Source: Spirometra erinaceieuropaei | Lineage: Eukaryota > Platyhelminthes > Cestoda > Diphyllobothriidea > Diphyllobothriidae | Direction: 5' to 3' | NCBI GenBank assembly: GCA_902702965.1 | Contig: CACRXP010000168.1 | Coordinates: forward strand, 234,570 to 298,569 | Length of the DNA stretch: 64,000 bases | Part shown: positions 1 through 12,600 of the stretch, one piece after another | Position numbering within the stretch: the stretch's first letter is position 1 | How the letters are laid out: every line of letters begins with the position of its first letter | Notes under the pieces: generated by a model | What the model saw: the letters and a program-made list of their open reading frames with translations, nothing else | The model's database searches: none | Told to the model about the DNA's origin: nothing | Made by a program: the position numbers and the translations under genes

Positions 1-33
1 GTGGTGGTGGTGGTGGTGGTGGTGGTGGTGGTG
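1..33. repeat. (GTG)n microsatellite
   Basis: An uninterrupted GTG trinucleotide run fills the left edge of the window and probably continues beyond it. The same trinucleotide class, as CCA on the plus strand, recurs near 63.2 kb. Confidence 0.95.
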
Positions 34-2293
34 CCTTGGGTACAAGTATGACTATTATTGAAGGTGACTAGCGCGGCATCCACCTCCATATATCTCTCTC
101 TCTCCATGCAAACTTGTTTACGTGGTAGAACTAGTTCACGGTTACCTGAAATGAGCTTGGTCTCAGCTGAAACGCCTAAGAACGTCATATAATAAATATC
201 ACAGTGGACGACTGGCGGATGACACATGTTTGTGCCTTTCGGCACTCCTGGTTCCACGCCAGCAGCATGTGTATTCTCGCAAGAACAAGACAGTATATTT
301 TAAGCAGACAAGTTCATTGACCGGCTGCAACAGTCGGCAGGAATTTGAACGCCAGGCTACTGATAGGACAACTGAGAAAGATGCGGGCGCCGAATTGAAG
401 GAAGGGCTGTATGGTTTTCCGTGAGCTGATTTCAACAGAATACTGCGTACCTGGAGATTTCTAATAATTCCATAAACGAGTGAGACGCCGTAGGACCACC
501 AGGAGGAATCAAGTGGACAGCCCGTTGAGGCGACTGCAGTTGCACCGGCCATGCCGCCCTGCTGAACGATCTGAAAGTTAAAGAAATGGCAAAAGGCCGT
601 GCGAGGTGTGTTGCAGGGTGACGCAAGGATATGGTATGTAGCCCCCTGAGAGGACTGTAATTAACTATAATCCTAACGTCAACCGTTGCCATGGGTGACC
701 ACAGCCCTTAACGCAACCGTAACCCTAACCCAGACCCTGAGCCCAACCCCTAACCCTAACCATGAAAACCAAGAACCCAAACGAAAACCTCAACCCTAGC
801 CTCAACGCCAAATCCAAACAATAATCCAAGCCTGGAAACCCTAGCCTTAAGAATAACGCAACTCCTAACCGTCACCCTAACCTCGGGCCCGGCAGGGCAA
901 CGTTAACGCCAATAAGGCTAGTCAAGGTCAAAATTGGCGTATTGCATAACCCCCTTCGTGAAGCGTTGTGAAACACATATACATAAATAAGATAGGAAGG
1001 TAGACATTTGAACAACCACCCGGGGGGCTCACATACCCTACCCTCGCCGTAAGTCTGAGCCGTTGCACGATCAGTATAAGTTGAGCAAGGCATTTGACGT
1101 CCACGTTAAAAGCATGCTTTCACAATGTTTTAAGGGCCTCCCATTACACAATTCTGTTCTCTTAATTCAGTTGTTAACTGTGACCTAAAATCTGGCATGG
1201 ATGAATCCACAATGGGTGACAGAGTCCACGAAACACGACATGTGAATAGACTGCTAAACTTGGCAGAAGTGGCTTGTGCATTAAGAACTACTCGTTTTGG
1301 AACGTGCGCTAATCCAAATAGAGGGCGGTAATAACCTCCAGTGAGCTTTGACGCACAGTTTTTGGTGTTCATCACACAGTACCAGGCGGGCACTTCTGAG
1401 ACGCAGTAATTCCTAGATGTGAATACGGATAAAAATGGCAGCCGCGACAAAGCTACATTCTTCTGCGACGCGCCGCATCCAAGTCATGCGGAGGACTTAC
1501 TTGTCTGCGGTTGACTGATAGTGCACGAAAAATGTAGCCTTATGAATGACAGTAGGTGGCTGAAGCGAGCAGTAACACTCTGTTTTCTCAAGAAAGGGTG
1601 CTTAAGTCGAGTATTCATCAGCGTCAACGCAAAGGTATACGGTGGCTGGGGTGACTAAAATGCAATGAGCTGCCAAAAGAAGAGCGCGGTTACGGCGGCT
1701 AACGATGTGTGTCGACTCCAGCTCAACTGTGGGCGAATGGTATGACAGGAAAACGCGTGAGTTGACAAACTTAGAACGCGAATAGGTTCTACTTTAGTGT
1801 GGATAAAGGACGGGGAAAATATGATGCAAGAAGAAAGTCGCCAGACAAGATTTCATGCTGTATACAGGTTACAATTTCAGGCGGAGGTTGTCAAACAAGA
1901 GACTGTGAGAGTTTTCCATAAGGGATTTGACGGAAAAACCATCGGAGAGGGGCGCGACCTCAGTTACCGTTTTGGGAAGTCCCTACCAGATAGAATTTTA
2001 ATTCTTTATTGTCCTAAAGACGTGTCAGAAAACGGGATGCCTGTTCACCTTCACTTCTAAGGTGTTTAAAGTTTCTTCGAATCACTAAGCCAGAACTAAG
2101 TATCACTCTCGTATTTTTACTGTTTGTTTTTTTCATTATAACGGTGTCCAATCTTGGCCTAAAGGCAGTCTTCAGTTTAATTTCTCATGCCACCTGGTGC
2201 GACTGCACCTGTGCAAAAGGAATATCCCATCAATTTCTGTCAAAACCCTTATGACCCCCATGCCTACTTTGAAAGCAGTGCAAATTTCGTGAC
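34..2293. other. Non-coding stretch, probably VPS13D intron
   Basis: No open frame here resembles a known protein, and no retroelement domain could be read. It lies downstream of VPS13D exon 2 on the minus strand, so most of it is probably the second coding intron. The only structured part is the CCCTAA-like tract at 700-890. Confidence 0.4.
700..890. repeat. Degenerate telomere-like CCCTAA tract
   Basis: Repeated, imperfect units of the forms CCCTAACC, AACCCTAACC, AACCCTAG and CACCCTAACC run along the plus strand. They are diverged forms of the TTAGGG telomere repeat used by flatworms and other animals. The tract is internal and decayed, so it looks like an interstitial telomere-like or satellite remnant, not a chromosome end. 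Confidence 0.55.
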
Positions 2294-2520
2294 AGCTCGA
2301 TCGTCGCAAATGACGACGTCCATTAGGGATCCCATGCGGTTGGCGCAGCACTAATAATTCGGGAGTGAATTTCTCTAGAGTGAAGCGGACTTACGCGGTA
2401 TTTACTGAACCCTCCCGTCCGCCAACTACTAGGCTCCAATGGCAAGACAATTTCAAAAAGACCGTAGGCGGCTGCGGGCGCAAGGGTTGATAAGGCTAGC
2501 ACGCACACACACACACACAC
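2294..2520 (-). mobile_element. RTE-type LINE 3' end fragment
   Basis: Reading the minus strand, this piece ends in the motif that closes five other RTE ends in the window: a CGTCA/CGACG hairpin followed by a diverged GACGGTCGAAC. The flank (AAGCGGACTT and beyond) resembles the fragment at 21337-21600. No coding part remains. The right boundary is approximate. Confidence 0.45.
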
Positions 2521-2521
2521 C
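2501..2521. repeat. (AC)n dinucleotide repeat
   Basis: A short AC run lies inside the presumed VPS13D intron. Confidence 0.9.
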
Positions 2522-2687
2522 CACATGCGACCTGGCACCCACTACATGCACCAGGCTTCTGCAAGGACGGCTCCAATCTCATACCCGTAAACGTGTCATA
2601 AAGGTCATTTTTAGAAGGCGTTACAGTCTGACTTTCAGTCCTATAAAGACAAACTTGTCAGCTGGCAGCCTTGCAAGCCACGACCGG

Positions 2688-2690
<3 letters not shown>

Positions 2691-2735
<45 letters not shown>
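2691..2735. repeat. (GAC)n trinucleotide repeat
   Basis: About 15 GAC units in a row. They create a spurious poly-Asp reading frame on the plus strand and are not evidence of a gene. Confidence 0.95.
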
Positions 2736-2737
<2 letters not shown>

Positions 2738-2827
2738 CAATGAACGAACAAACCAAGCGAATCGCACAAACTCTTAGAGTCAAGGAGGTTTCTCAAAACG
2801 GGTCATTCTGACTGGTTAATAACGTAC

Positions 2828-3352
2828 CTGCCACCAGCGCGACTCCAAGCGGTCAAGGTAGGCCTTTTTTGCTTGCCATAGGCGAGCCTTTTTAGCCTCT
2901 GGTGTCTCAGCTGCGTCTAAGTTCTGCGCGCTGCAGCCCTCTTCGTCATCATCTTCTGACGAGACTTGAAGTTGAACACCCTCAATGGTAATGCACCAGG
3001 GCTGACTGCGCAGTTGTGTTATTGGTATCTGCAGTAGAACACGACCGAGCTTGCCTGGAAAAAACGAGCACAATAATCACAATAATTACTGGCTCAAAGG
3101 TTTAGTGCAGCACTGAATAAGAACGATAAAGTTCGGGATTCATACACTTACGATATACTAAAATACGGACTCACCAGACCGGAGTTTGATTGGTAGCCCA
3201 AGTAGATGTGTGAGAGCTTCTGGCTTGAGAACGAGATCATTGAGAGCAACCTGTCCTTGGTAAAGGCTATAGGACAATTTATCATTGTCGATGTTTTCCA
3301 CATATCGGCCAAGAGTGCGGCGTAAAACGGCGCTGACGAGGCCGATTAACAT
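2828..3352 (-). CDS. VPS13D: VPS13D-like protein, first two coding exons (partial)
   Basis: VPS13 proteins are large bridge-like lipid-transfer proteins at membrane contact sites. Only the N-terminal chorein region is present. Exon 1 (3352-3175) starts at an ATG and reads MLIGLVSAVLRRTLGRYVEN, then DKLSYSLYQGQVALNDLVLK. This is the classic opening, in which a short helix is followed by QL-type and KGxVxLxNLxLK segments. It ends at a GTGAGT donor in phase 1. Exon 2 (3054-2828) begins after CCAG, reads GKLGRVLLQIPITQL and PWCITIEGVQLQVS, has an acidic insert (EDDDEE), then KKARLWQAKKAYLDRLESRW, and ends at a GTACGT donor. The two exons give 135 codons with phases closing. GLV at the N-terminus, PW before the I-x-I strand and the K-rich helix ending in W fit VPS13D better than VPS13A/C. 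The remaining several thousand codons lie beyond the left edge. Confidence 0.82.
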
Positions 3353-6300
3353 CACGGTGGGGCTGCCGTTGGCGTAAAAACACGCACCGAATCAGGCTGA
3401 GATGAGATGTGGAAGGGGTAAATAAAATTGCTCAACGGCTGATTAATTAACACTTCACTTTGTTGGTGAAAATAGGCATGTCTCTTGTAAAGAATTTTTG
3501 CGCGCACATTAAGTGCGGTATGGTCGCCAGTTTGGTTCTCACGAAATCAGGCGTTCAAGCATTTCTTAATCTAAACCCAAATTGACGTGTTGACTGGAAA
3601 CTACTACAGTGGGTAAGTTTCCGGCTTCTCAGTGGTACGCAATGAATGTAGGCACTGAGAACTCCGGCCCATGCGACCATGTGGAAGACTGAATCTTGTT
3701 TACCGTTGGCCGAGACGTTGATATTGACGTTTAAATGGTCACTTGAGGAAAAAAACACGGATGGATTGAATGACACTGATAAAGATATTTTCGTGGAGGT
3801 TTCCGAAAACGGCCCAGAAACATGAGAGATAAGTATAGCCAGAGAAAGGAAAATACTTTTTGCTGTTTACTTCATTTTCCAAAGACCGAAGTTTCCAATC
3901 TTTACCACCAATGGGCGACTACCTATGAAAAAGATGGGTCCAAAGCAATAGCTACAGTAACCAAGCAGCGAAAACCGCTTTGTTGTTGAAAATAATTAAT
4001 TCAATGATAGCTTCGCGTGCTGGGATAATGAGCTACGCGCGAACACGTGTATCTGATAAATTAAGGCAACTAATGACTGGCGGACGCTGCACTATCAGAG
4101 AGTGCGTATTTGTTTACATATTGTTGACGTGCAGTAGTGAGTCTGTATAACAGGAGTTTGGATGGGGAAAAATACAGCCCTTCAACCCTGCATTTAAACT
4201 TAAAGACGTAAGACATCAGAAAATAGCTGCTGTCACAAACCAAAAAGGAAGCCACCTGAAGAGGACGCGGTGAAAGGACTTGGTAAATAAATTCCAGCAA
4301 GCAACTTTGCTCAACTTGTGCCCCTTAAAAGTGGATTGCATGGCTTGCAAATCTTAAGGGGTATGTCACTTATGCCAATCCTCGTTGACTGAACCTATAA
4401 GGTCGTTTCGACCGGACATGCAGACACATTTTATGCCTCCTGGTTCTTCCGCTAACTTAAACAAGCGAATTTATATTTGTGCCGTTACCTTTTGGCTTTA
4501 TTCACGATTCTACCTTAAGCAAGGTACGTTATCGGCCACCTACAAAGGGTATGCAATGTCTTTCCGCCCCGAACATTTCATAACATGAGGAATTTTAATG
4601 TGGACATGCAGGTCAGAAACCTAAGTGCTCGAAAAGTTGGCAGGCAGAGTACTTCTTTGTTAAAGTAACAACGACTCTTTTTATACCGTTGGAACTACCT
4701 CACCTACCTTTAACAGGTTAAAGTAGATGTTTGGTTTGGCCGACACGTCGTTGCTTAAGTCGAACTGTAAAATCTCGAAGAAGACGTATCTTAAAAGAAA
4801 ATAGATAAAGCATCTGTCAAACGATGAGAAGATTGCGTATAGGCACATTGTCCACTAAATCGGGGGTGTTATGTTGTAAAATCGGTCAGGTGTTCTTTGA
4901 CTGTCCCTTCCTTAATCGTCGTCTAGCAACACAAACGTTAAGGACTGTGAGTTCTACGTCCATCGCTCCTAGAGGCAAATGCCACAGATGCCGCCGACTG
5001 TGATACACGCCAACTTTGAAGCAGCGTCAGCGAATTTGCGTGAGACTCAAAATAACTCAAAAGCGTCGATAAGGGGAAGAAAAAAATACAAAAGGATGAG
5101 GTTAGGACGCAAAATTATTTGTTGGAAAGTCAATAATATTGACCTGCATTCCAGGATTGTTAAGAAAACTGCAAGGATTCCAGAAGGGAAAACCTTCAGA
5201 CAGGGGCAGATTTCACCAACGTGACAAATCTTAGCAGAAACGGCCCGATGATTCTTAAGCGCATTTACTTCAAGACGATCAATTCTCCTATCCAAACAAA
5301 GGTTTGGCCCCAAAATGAACGGAAAACAACACTATCGAGTGATGTTCAGATCAACTGGTGATTATGTAAAAACAAGAAAATTATCTCAATCCCGATGAAC
5401 CCAGAATCAAGGTGGCCTCATACGCATCAATAATGGTTCAGAGGTTTTCAGCAACCAGTTCATGCAACCCGGGGCAGCATCGTAAGTAACGATGCGGTAT
5501 CCAGGAAAATCGCCTCTAAAATGTGACGCTTTAGAGGTTGAGGCTGTAAAAAAACAATGTTAGTGAGAATAATATTCTCGTGGCACCGAATACATTAGTG
5601 GCTTTAGGCGTAACGTTCGAAGATTCCATCGAACTTGAAAAGGAGCAAATCCGAAAAAAAAAACAGAATGAAATGGAAAAGTCTTTTTGACATGTCTAGG
5701 ACATTTCAGCAATAAACGGACTGGTTCACACTAAGAAATTTCCTGAAGTAAAACAGCAAGCAACGATACTCAAGGAGAGGGGGAACCTCTCTCATTGGTG
5801 CGGCAGTATTTACGGACGCGGTGCAGAATTTGATCCCCCTGCATCTAGGTTGTCTACCTGTGGTTCAGATTTCACTGACATCAAAGAGGATGGGACTTAT
5901 GAAAACAAAAAATTCCTAGTAGTGGAAAAAGTGTTAAGGAGAAGAGTGGGTGGATGGTAAATCCGGTTGCAAAACAGTGCCCGACAGAGGTTGACGAAAT
6001 AAGGGAATGTTTAGAATACAGCTAAAGGACGACACATAAACCTAACGAGTTTCTAGAAGATATTTCATAAAAACGTATTTCTGCAAAAATTAAAAAGAGA
6101 GTCGATAAATTCTGATGACATTGTACCCCTAAGCAGCTAATTCATACGGCAGCTATTAAGTTGGCCTGACTATTTTTGGACACAGTTCGTCCTTCACCGG
6201 TGGCGTTGGTATGGCTGTAACGTCCCCTGATCTGAGCAGGGTTGTTTGAGTGCCGTGACACTTTTGGCGAGCGGACCTAGGATGGAGATGGCGTAGCCGC

Positions 6301-7839
6301 GTGTTGGTGAAGATGGCCGGTGCCTCTTCCTCTCTCTCTTCCGCCGATCCCTTCCCCCGCTCCCCCCGATCCGGATTCCACTGTGCGCAGCCACAGCACA
6401 ATATCATTGAACCACACAGATGGTAGGTCGAAGGTGTGAATGCCGGTTATTTGATGGCTGGTAGGTTCGCTGGTCATGATTAACCAATGCCGGTCAGAGG
6501 CCAGGCAATAAAGTTTAATGACTGGCGCGCCAGCGTTTAGAGCTAAATACAACACACTTATTGGTATTCCTCGGCCGGTACATGGCGTCAAGCGCAAACA
6601 TGCTACACAGTAAATTCTGTGAACCGGGAAAAACGTGACCAGCAGACACATTAAATAGGAAGGATAGTATGTATGCGGTGTGGATTCTCGTCATAAGACT
6701 TCCGGATCAAGGAAATATTTCGAACTTAAAGCGAGCGAGCGGATGTCAGTATTAATAATTTAAATTCGCTGGAACCTTCTGCTACGTCAGGATTTTCGTT
6801 TCTATGTGCACATTATTCAAGCATTATGTTTTGATCTAATGAAGAAACAAAAAATGCGAGCTCAATAAACCAAAATCACTATATTTTCCCATTTTAAGGA
6901 CAAGGCGGACGGGATCCCAACACCGAGGAATACCTGCACGAGTTAACGAAAAGAAAAATATTTGAAAACTGTTAATTCGTTCAAGGATATTTAAACAGTA
7001 TTACAGTAGGGTCTTGATTGATGCATTGTATCGGTTGAGTCAAGGCCAATCTCAACTTATATCATCAGGAAACCAGAGAGTTCTTAGCTTTATGACTTAT
7101 TTGCTGGTGTCTGCCCACGAATCAAACTAAGGTGGACTACTGGTGTGTTTCGCATGTGTTTAGAAGGACGGACACGCGCTCGAGAGACTGTAAAATTTAT
7201 TCCGAGTGCAAATTTGCAGAAAGCTTGGTTCTCCCTGCCACATTTGGCAGGAATGGGTGATCATGCATCATTCAAATGACAGATGAGCAACTTACATAGA
7301 CTAAAGACAGTACGAAAGAGCGTAGAGACTTAAACCACAAAATGTGGAGAAGATATGGCAGATGGACTATGTATGACTGAGCGCGAGGATAGTGAGACGA
7401 ATGGACGGTTACAACGGAAAAAATCTGGCAGTTTATAGTAATGCACTGCGGTCGCATATAATGCATGACCAGTGTTAAAAATGAAGACATCTTCCCTAAT
7501 TCAAATAATATTTTTATTCAGCATGAATGCGAGTACTGTTAGCGTGCAGTATATAATAGTGAACCTTACCATATGCATTGCATATGAAAAGCATTGGAAG
7601 AGCGGGAACTTATGAGAGAACCCCAGAGGCACCACCTTTCACACCGTAGGAACGATTTTTGCCCGAGCTTTCTTCAAGCGCCTAAATGCAAATACGGAGC
7701 ACCGACTGCTTTAAGAGACTCAGTGCGGATTCAGAGAACACACTGGAGGCACATTTATTATTTTGAGGTGCATAAACTGCAAGAGATGTGCAGGAGATGA
7801 GGGCCAATACTTGCACTGCCTCCATCGATAGACCTAAGA
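3353..7839. other. Intergenic stretch with nothing recognised
   Basis: No frame over 90 codons resembles a known protein, and I could not read retroelement domains here. It holds the presumed VPS13D promoter and 5' UTR just right of 3352. A perfect 8-bp inverted repeat (CATATGCA, one base, TGCATATG) sits at 7570-7586. GC-rich sequence near 6190-6400 differs from the AT-rich surroundings and may be an unidentified repeat. Confidence 0.4.
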
Positions 7840-8905
7840 CATATGGTTCGCTCGGTCGCGACGGACTGCGGAAAATCATCCGGATATTCAAAACAACTCG
7901 TTCAAATCTTAAGACAGTTTCACTGCAAGATGATGCTTTGTCTCACATTGAACAACACAATCTCTAAGAAATTTGCGGTGACCGGTTGGGTGGAATGGAA
8001 CTTCGCTTTCTCCTCTAACATATTCAGTCTCCTCGTCATCGTTATTCTGGTCAACATAGCGGGCGTGATCGGTATCAGCTTTCGGTCCAACGGTAGATTA
8101 TTTAAAACCTGTTGCCTGACAGCCTTTTCAGGTTCATGCAATGCCAGGGTCCATGGCGTTTTTAAGCGGAAAACTGCACGCTAAGCACCACGACGAAAGA
8201 GATCCAACAGCGGAGTGTGAACCTCTTTGCCTATGTTGTTCCGATTCCGGCCCGTCCATTAGCATGGAGAAGACAGAGGTCCTGCACCGACTAACGCCAA
8301 ATGTAAACTTCATCGACCCCCCAGAACTCATCTCACGTCCATGGAGAAATTCGAGTACCTTGGGGGTACAGCTTCAAGATACATTAATATAGATGACAAG
8401 ATCACAAATCGCCTCTCCATAGCCAGTCACACACTTTGCCTAACCAAATTACCACGTCTGGAAGCGCCTCAGACCCCTCTTTAGCACAAAACTGCTAATT
8501 CATAGGGATGTTGTCTGAGCGACCCTCTTGTATCGGACGGAATCGGCAACGATTTATGATGACTTAGGAAAAGGTCTCGAACATTTGCATCCTCGCTGTC
8601 TCTGTAGAATACCGAAGGTGAAGTAGGAGGAAGAGATCCCAGACAATGAGATCATGGAAAAAACTGGCGTCCGCACTATCCGCAAAGGTCGATACAACTG
8701 CGATGGAGCGGTCACATTAATAGGATGAATGACGGGCGCTTGCTCAAGAAGCCGTTTTACGTCGGCGTTGCTATGTGTTATGCAAGCGCAGCGGGCAAAT
8801 GTGTCGCCGTAAGGCCACCTTGACGACCTCATCCGGAACTTGCGAATCAACCGGAAGACCTAGGAAGACCTCGCTATAGATCGACGGGTATGGAACATTA
8901 CGTAG
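7840..8905 (+). mobile_element. Decayed RTE-type LINE fragment (RT C-terminal half)
   Basis: A reverse-transcriptase remnant is scattered over frames. At 7890-8110 VQILRQFHCKMM, then NTISKKFAVT, then FRSNGRLFKT match the RTE segment around MVRQLHDGMM...SEAFAVTNGV. At 8260-8390 MEKTEVLHRL, then EYLGG and NIDDKITNRL match the region after the catalytic YADD block. At 8690-8750 QLRWSGHINRMNDGRLLKKPFY matches the conserved QLRWSGHLVRMDDERLPKRLFY block of the RTE copy at 24.8 kb. Many stops and frameshifts show it is long dead. The 5' half is missing. Confidence 0.7.
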
Positions 8906-9849
8906 AGAATGAAGAGGTTGTCTTCGAACTCACCTTAATATTCGTCCTTAAGGCAAAGTTAGAGGCCCACGGAACTCGCGTTCTACGGACCAATGATCCC
9001 ATCTTTTAGGCTCTCCCATCGCCTTTACACTGCCAACAAACGTTCGGTCACTGACTGGCCTTGCTTGACATCCGCGGACCCAGTATGATGTCAAAATGAC
9101 CAACCTGGACACTTATACACCGCGGGGGTCTAATTGGTCATAAGCGTATCCAAGATGGTTGAATTCATCAGTCATCGCTACGACACGGGACAACTCCAAT
9201 ATTAGCAATGTAGTTAGCACTACCACCGCCATCACCAGTTTCGCCGTTGGAAATAGCATCGCTACAACGCCAACTCACCGGCCGCAGCCCATGCTGTCGT
9301 TACTGCCGCCACACATTTGCGTTGCGCACCGATCTGGTTGATGTTTGCGAAAAAATCACGCTGAAATCGATTTGCCAGTGATAGGAGACGTTGATTTCAA
9401 ATTTAAAGGGAAGTGGACGATATTGTTTGAAACGAGCTTTCTGAAAGAAGCAAAGAATCTTGCCAAAAAAAGCTAACATGCGAGTTCCAAGAGGCAGATC
9501 AGAAGAAGACGATGCGATCACAGCAACATGAAGTTTCTTGGCCTGTCGTTTCGGATTCTCACTTGAACCCATCATAAGAGACAGTTGTAGATAAGCGTAG
9601 TGGAGGCGCAAGGACTGTAGTATTTATAGTACGTAGTTGCTCTGGGGCTGTATGGGTACTATAATAAAAGTTCCCGCCACCGCCTTTGGGGGTCGTAATT
9701 GAAGCGATGATGGTTCTTCAGTACGGGTCCGAGTCGTAAACGGCCTTCATTTTATCATGCGTACCGATGTTGACTCGAGGATTGCTCGGCAATTTGGCCC
9801 GCTGTCACCGAGATTGTTGACCTCCCGCTCCCTCCCCAAGTGAAAAATT

Positions 9850-10006
9850 TCCCTGCTCAGGGGATGTCTGCGCACCGAATATGGTGCTGGGAGAGTATTG
9901 TGCTCGTTGATGGATTGCGGTCCTGAAGACTATGGTCCGAGCAATTCGCGGCTCACGCGATTGTCGGCTCTTGCAAAGATTTCGACCTCTTGACACTTGA
10001 AAATAT
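9850..10006 (-). mobile_element. Penelope-like element fragment (GIY-YIG C-terminus)
   Basis: On the minus strand one frame reads HIFKCQEVEIFARADNRVSR, then ELLGP, a stop, SSGPQSINEHNTLPAPYSV. It aligns by eye to the end of the PLE endonuclease domain in this window (TRILARAGNKTERELLEAW, then SINRHIDLPACYHAL). It differs clearly from the two other PLEs, so it is probably a third PLE lineage. Only about 50 codons are readable, with one internal stop. Confidence 0.5.
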
Positions 10007-10099
10007 GGCCGGGTCCCGTAAGATCAGTCGCCGACTAAGAGCTAGCGTCCTTCCTCCTCATCGATGCTGCGTTCTTGGCTATCCGCGCACGGAGTGCAC

Positions 10100-11200
10100 A
10101 ACAACAGTGAGGAGGAAAGAGGATTCCAGAATGATCCCTATGTCTAAGCGAATGCTTGACTAGACTTCGGGATCCAGCAGGCCACTTTGTCGCCAATCTT
10201 GGCACTCCGTTAACTCGTGTCTCCTAGGCACGTGAATGTGTCTGAAATTGTGATTTGAACCTCACTGATGTTTAGTTGGGGTTAAGTTTAGTCCGTGCTT
10301 GGTGCCAGTTGCTGGATGACCACGATCGCTTGCGTGTTGAAGGTGAGTCCAAGGGTGGCGCAACCGAATGTGTAGAGGCCCATGCCTTCTTGAACTGTAC
10401 CTTAGGTCGTTGTGTTCAGCTCAGAGTGATCTGCGCACATTGGATAGTAACTACTGAGCTTGAAAGTCTGAGCGCGCTTGAATGTGAGGGACGTTGAACA
10501 GTTATTCACCAAGCCGGCAGTCGATATCGATTTGTGGACGTTCTTCTCGGTAGGCATCTACCAGCATACCAAAAAACATGATAATGGAGCGTGTAGGAAC
10601 AAGTACACACATCAACTTGAACCCGCTGGTCACCGCTTATGCTCAAGAAACTTTCACATTTTCTATGACGTAGGCCATTCTTTCATCGTGCAGTTGCCGT
10701 ACCAGTTGTGTAAAACGCGCCGGACATCCAAATTCTCGTATGATCCTCTAGAGTGCCCGATTATTCGTGATGTCAAAGGCATTTTCAGGTCTACGTAGGT
10801 AGCGGAGGTGCTAGCCCTCATTTCCTGACCTTCAACTGAAGTTGAAAGGCCGATAAGTCTGTGTATGGTTACGGCGGAATCCACAATGACTTTGCAGGTG
10901 ATTTCTAGCCCCAGGTGAATGGTGAGCAGATTGAGGAGGATGCAGCCGAGGGCGCTCTCAGCGATGTTTAAAAGAGATATGCGTTAATGGTTATTACAAA
11001 TTTAGTGGCTTCCTTATTCTTGGGGATGTGGACGATGGTGGTGCGCTTGAAGGCCTGAGGTATCAGTTGCTGTCCCCACATTTCTGTGAATAATAAATAA
11101 AATTTTATCCACCATCCAATGGTCTCCATGCTTGTAGACTTTGGCTAGGATCGTCGGTCTCGGTTGTTTCCCCTCTGGAAGACTGGTGAACTGATTTGAC
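10100..11200 (-). mobile_element. Decayed RTE-type LINE fragment (RT domain)
   Basis: Minus-strand reading in RT order: KQPRPTILAKVYKHGDHW (11.15 kb), RISLLNIAESALGCILLNLL (10.95 kb), VTIHRLIGLSTSVEGQEM and TYVDLKM (10.8 kb), GLTFNTQAIVVIQQLAPS (10.33 kb), then ITISDTFTCLGDTS and SAKIGDKVACW (10.2 kb). This is the same order as in the RTE copy at 23.4-24.5 kb, but from another subfamily. Frames change repeatedly and stops are frequent. It lies directly next to the PLE fragment on the same strand. Confidence 0.65.
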
Positions 11201-12201
11201 TGTCTCGGGGAGGGGGAGCTGAAGTTCTGAGTTGTTGTTCGTCTAGACTTGGACAGTCGGCTGAGGTAGTTTCTGAAGTTCGTAGTTCGGCGTGTAAGAA
11301 TTTGTGATTCAATAATAATTATATTCGCACGTTGCACTGCATGCCTGCTGTTAAGTGTTGTCGAGAGCATTTAAAAAGACTGCGGTTCTTAATCCCCGCA
11401 TTTGAATGTGTACAATGGAGTCGTAACGTGTTTGTTCGACTATATCTCGAATTCGACCCATAGATGCGATCCGCATATTTTGAAAATGACTTTTTGATTT
11501 CAGGAGCATTTCAGATCCATGCAACCACCTTGTTATCTCCCCCCGTAATACACCACGGATCTGACTGAGTTGTTTATATGGACTTAGGACAGTTCCGCGG
11601 AGATCCCCCATGGGGGTGGTGTAATCGCGTGCGCCAAAGACATCTCTTTCGTTCTCGTTCTTCGTTCCTATCCTCTCTATTGTCAGTACCTTCCCTGTAG
11701 TTGCCCCAGTGCTGTACTCCCTACCCGTAGTCTGATGGACATCTCGAGACCACCTCCTACTCCAGACGGAGCGGTTGTACACGTAACGTCATTTCCCCTG
11801 TTTTTCTTCTATCGCCTCCTTATGATGCAAAATACTTACCTCTCACAACACAGCTTTCGTACTTTCAAACACTCCTAATTATATTCCAGCGAATGTGATT
11901 GGTGTGATGCTTGACGACTCAGTTCAGCATCCCCATAGTCGGGAAACTACTCCCGTGTGTTCTATCGAATCGAATATGTATCGTCCTCGACATCTTCGGC
12001 CCCCACAGGCAGCTCACACTGAGTAGGGTGGACTCCAGGCTTGGCATGAACTCAAGAGAGTTGTTAGGCGCATCATCCCAATCATCCAGGCGACAAAGCG
12101 GAAGGGAAATCTAACGAACTCAAATGTATATATGCATGTATGAAAAATACACGGAAGGGAATTCGTATACATACCTACATAATTACAGACATACATACAA
12201 G
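11201..12201. other. Unrecognised stretch between LINE fragments
   Basis: A 143-codon minus-strand frame (11782-11351) is open but matches nothing I know, and it has no flanking splice or domain signal. It may be 5' sequence of the RTE fragment to its left. Nothing else was seen. Confidence 0.3.
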
Positions 12202-12600
12202 TGTTCGACCGTCGATTTCGACTATGTCCACCGTGTGCCCCACAGCAGATTGTGGGAGCAGGGACGGTGACTTGCGCAGGGGTTTATAGTGCCGGTAGAC
12301 TTGTGCTGCATCTACCACACTCCCTCCTCTTTCCCCACCTGAGCCCCATGTCAAGACGGAGTCAGGAAGACCGGAGATGAGAGAGGCCGCAGATGGATGA
12401 CGCGGTCCAGCACGCACCTTAGCGTTCCATCACACCCCCTGGTCCACACAACGAATGACCAGGTCCTCTCAACAAATGGCCAGGATTTTGACCGCCAAAA
12501 CAATTGAGGACGTGGCAGTGGTCCGAGTTTGTGCGACGACTGCCGACAGCAGCGTCTGCCAGCAAACCCCATAGATGATGGCATTTGTTAATACGCAAAG
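12202..12600 (-). mobile_element. Solo RTE 3' UTR fragment
   Basis: The plus strand shares long stretches, such as GGTGACTTGCGCAGG and TAGACTTGTGCTGCA, with 44.36-44.42 kb in the same direction and with 27.34-27.47 kb in reverse. At 27.4 kb this sequence is the 3' UTR of an RTE element, so this copy is a minus-strand RTE 3' end. Its last bases are GACGGTCGAAC followed by a TATG-rich tail (12.15-12.20 kb). The outer (5') limit is not clear. Confidence 0.6.

Noticed and set aside
1797..2060. 87-codon plus-strand frame
   Set aside because: Considered as a small gene antisense to the VPS13D intron, but no domain or conservation cue supports it.
2439..2777. 112-codon plus-strand frame with a long Asp run
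   Set aside because: It is produced by the GAC microsatellite and AC repeat. Nothing else in it is protein-like.
4979..5224. Basic 81-codon plus-strand frame
   Set aside because: AT-rich, low-complexity Lys/Arg content, no homology, no splice signals. Probably chance.
8554..8850. Minus-strand frame of 98 codons
   Set aside because: It overlaps the plus-strand RTE remnant, where the RT motif order is on the plus strand.
11351..11782. 143-codon open frame on the minus strand
   Set aside because: No recognisable domain, no splice context, and it lies in a LINE-fragment area. Open length alone is weak evidence.
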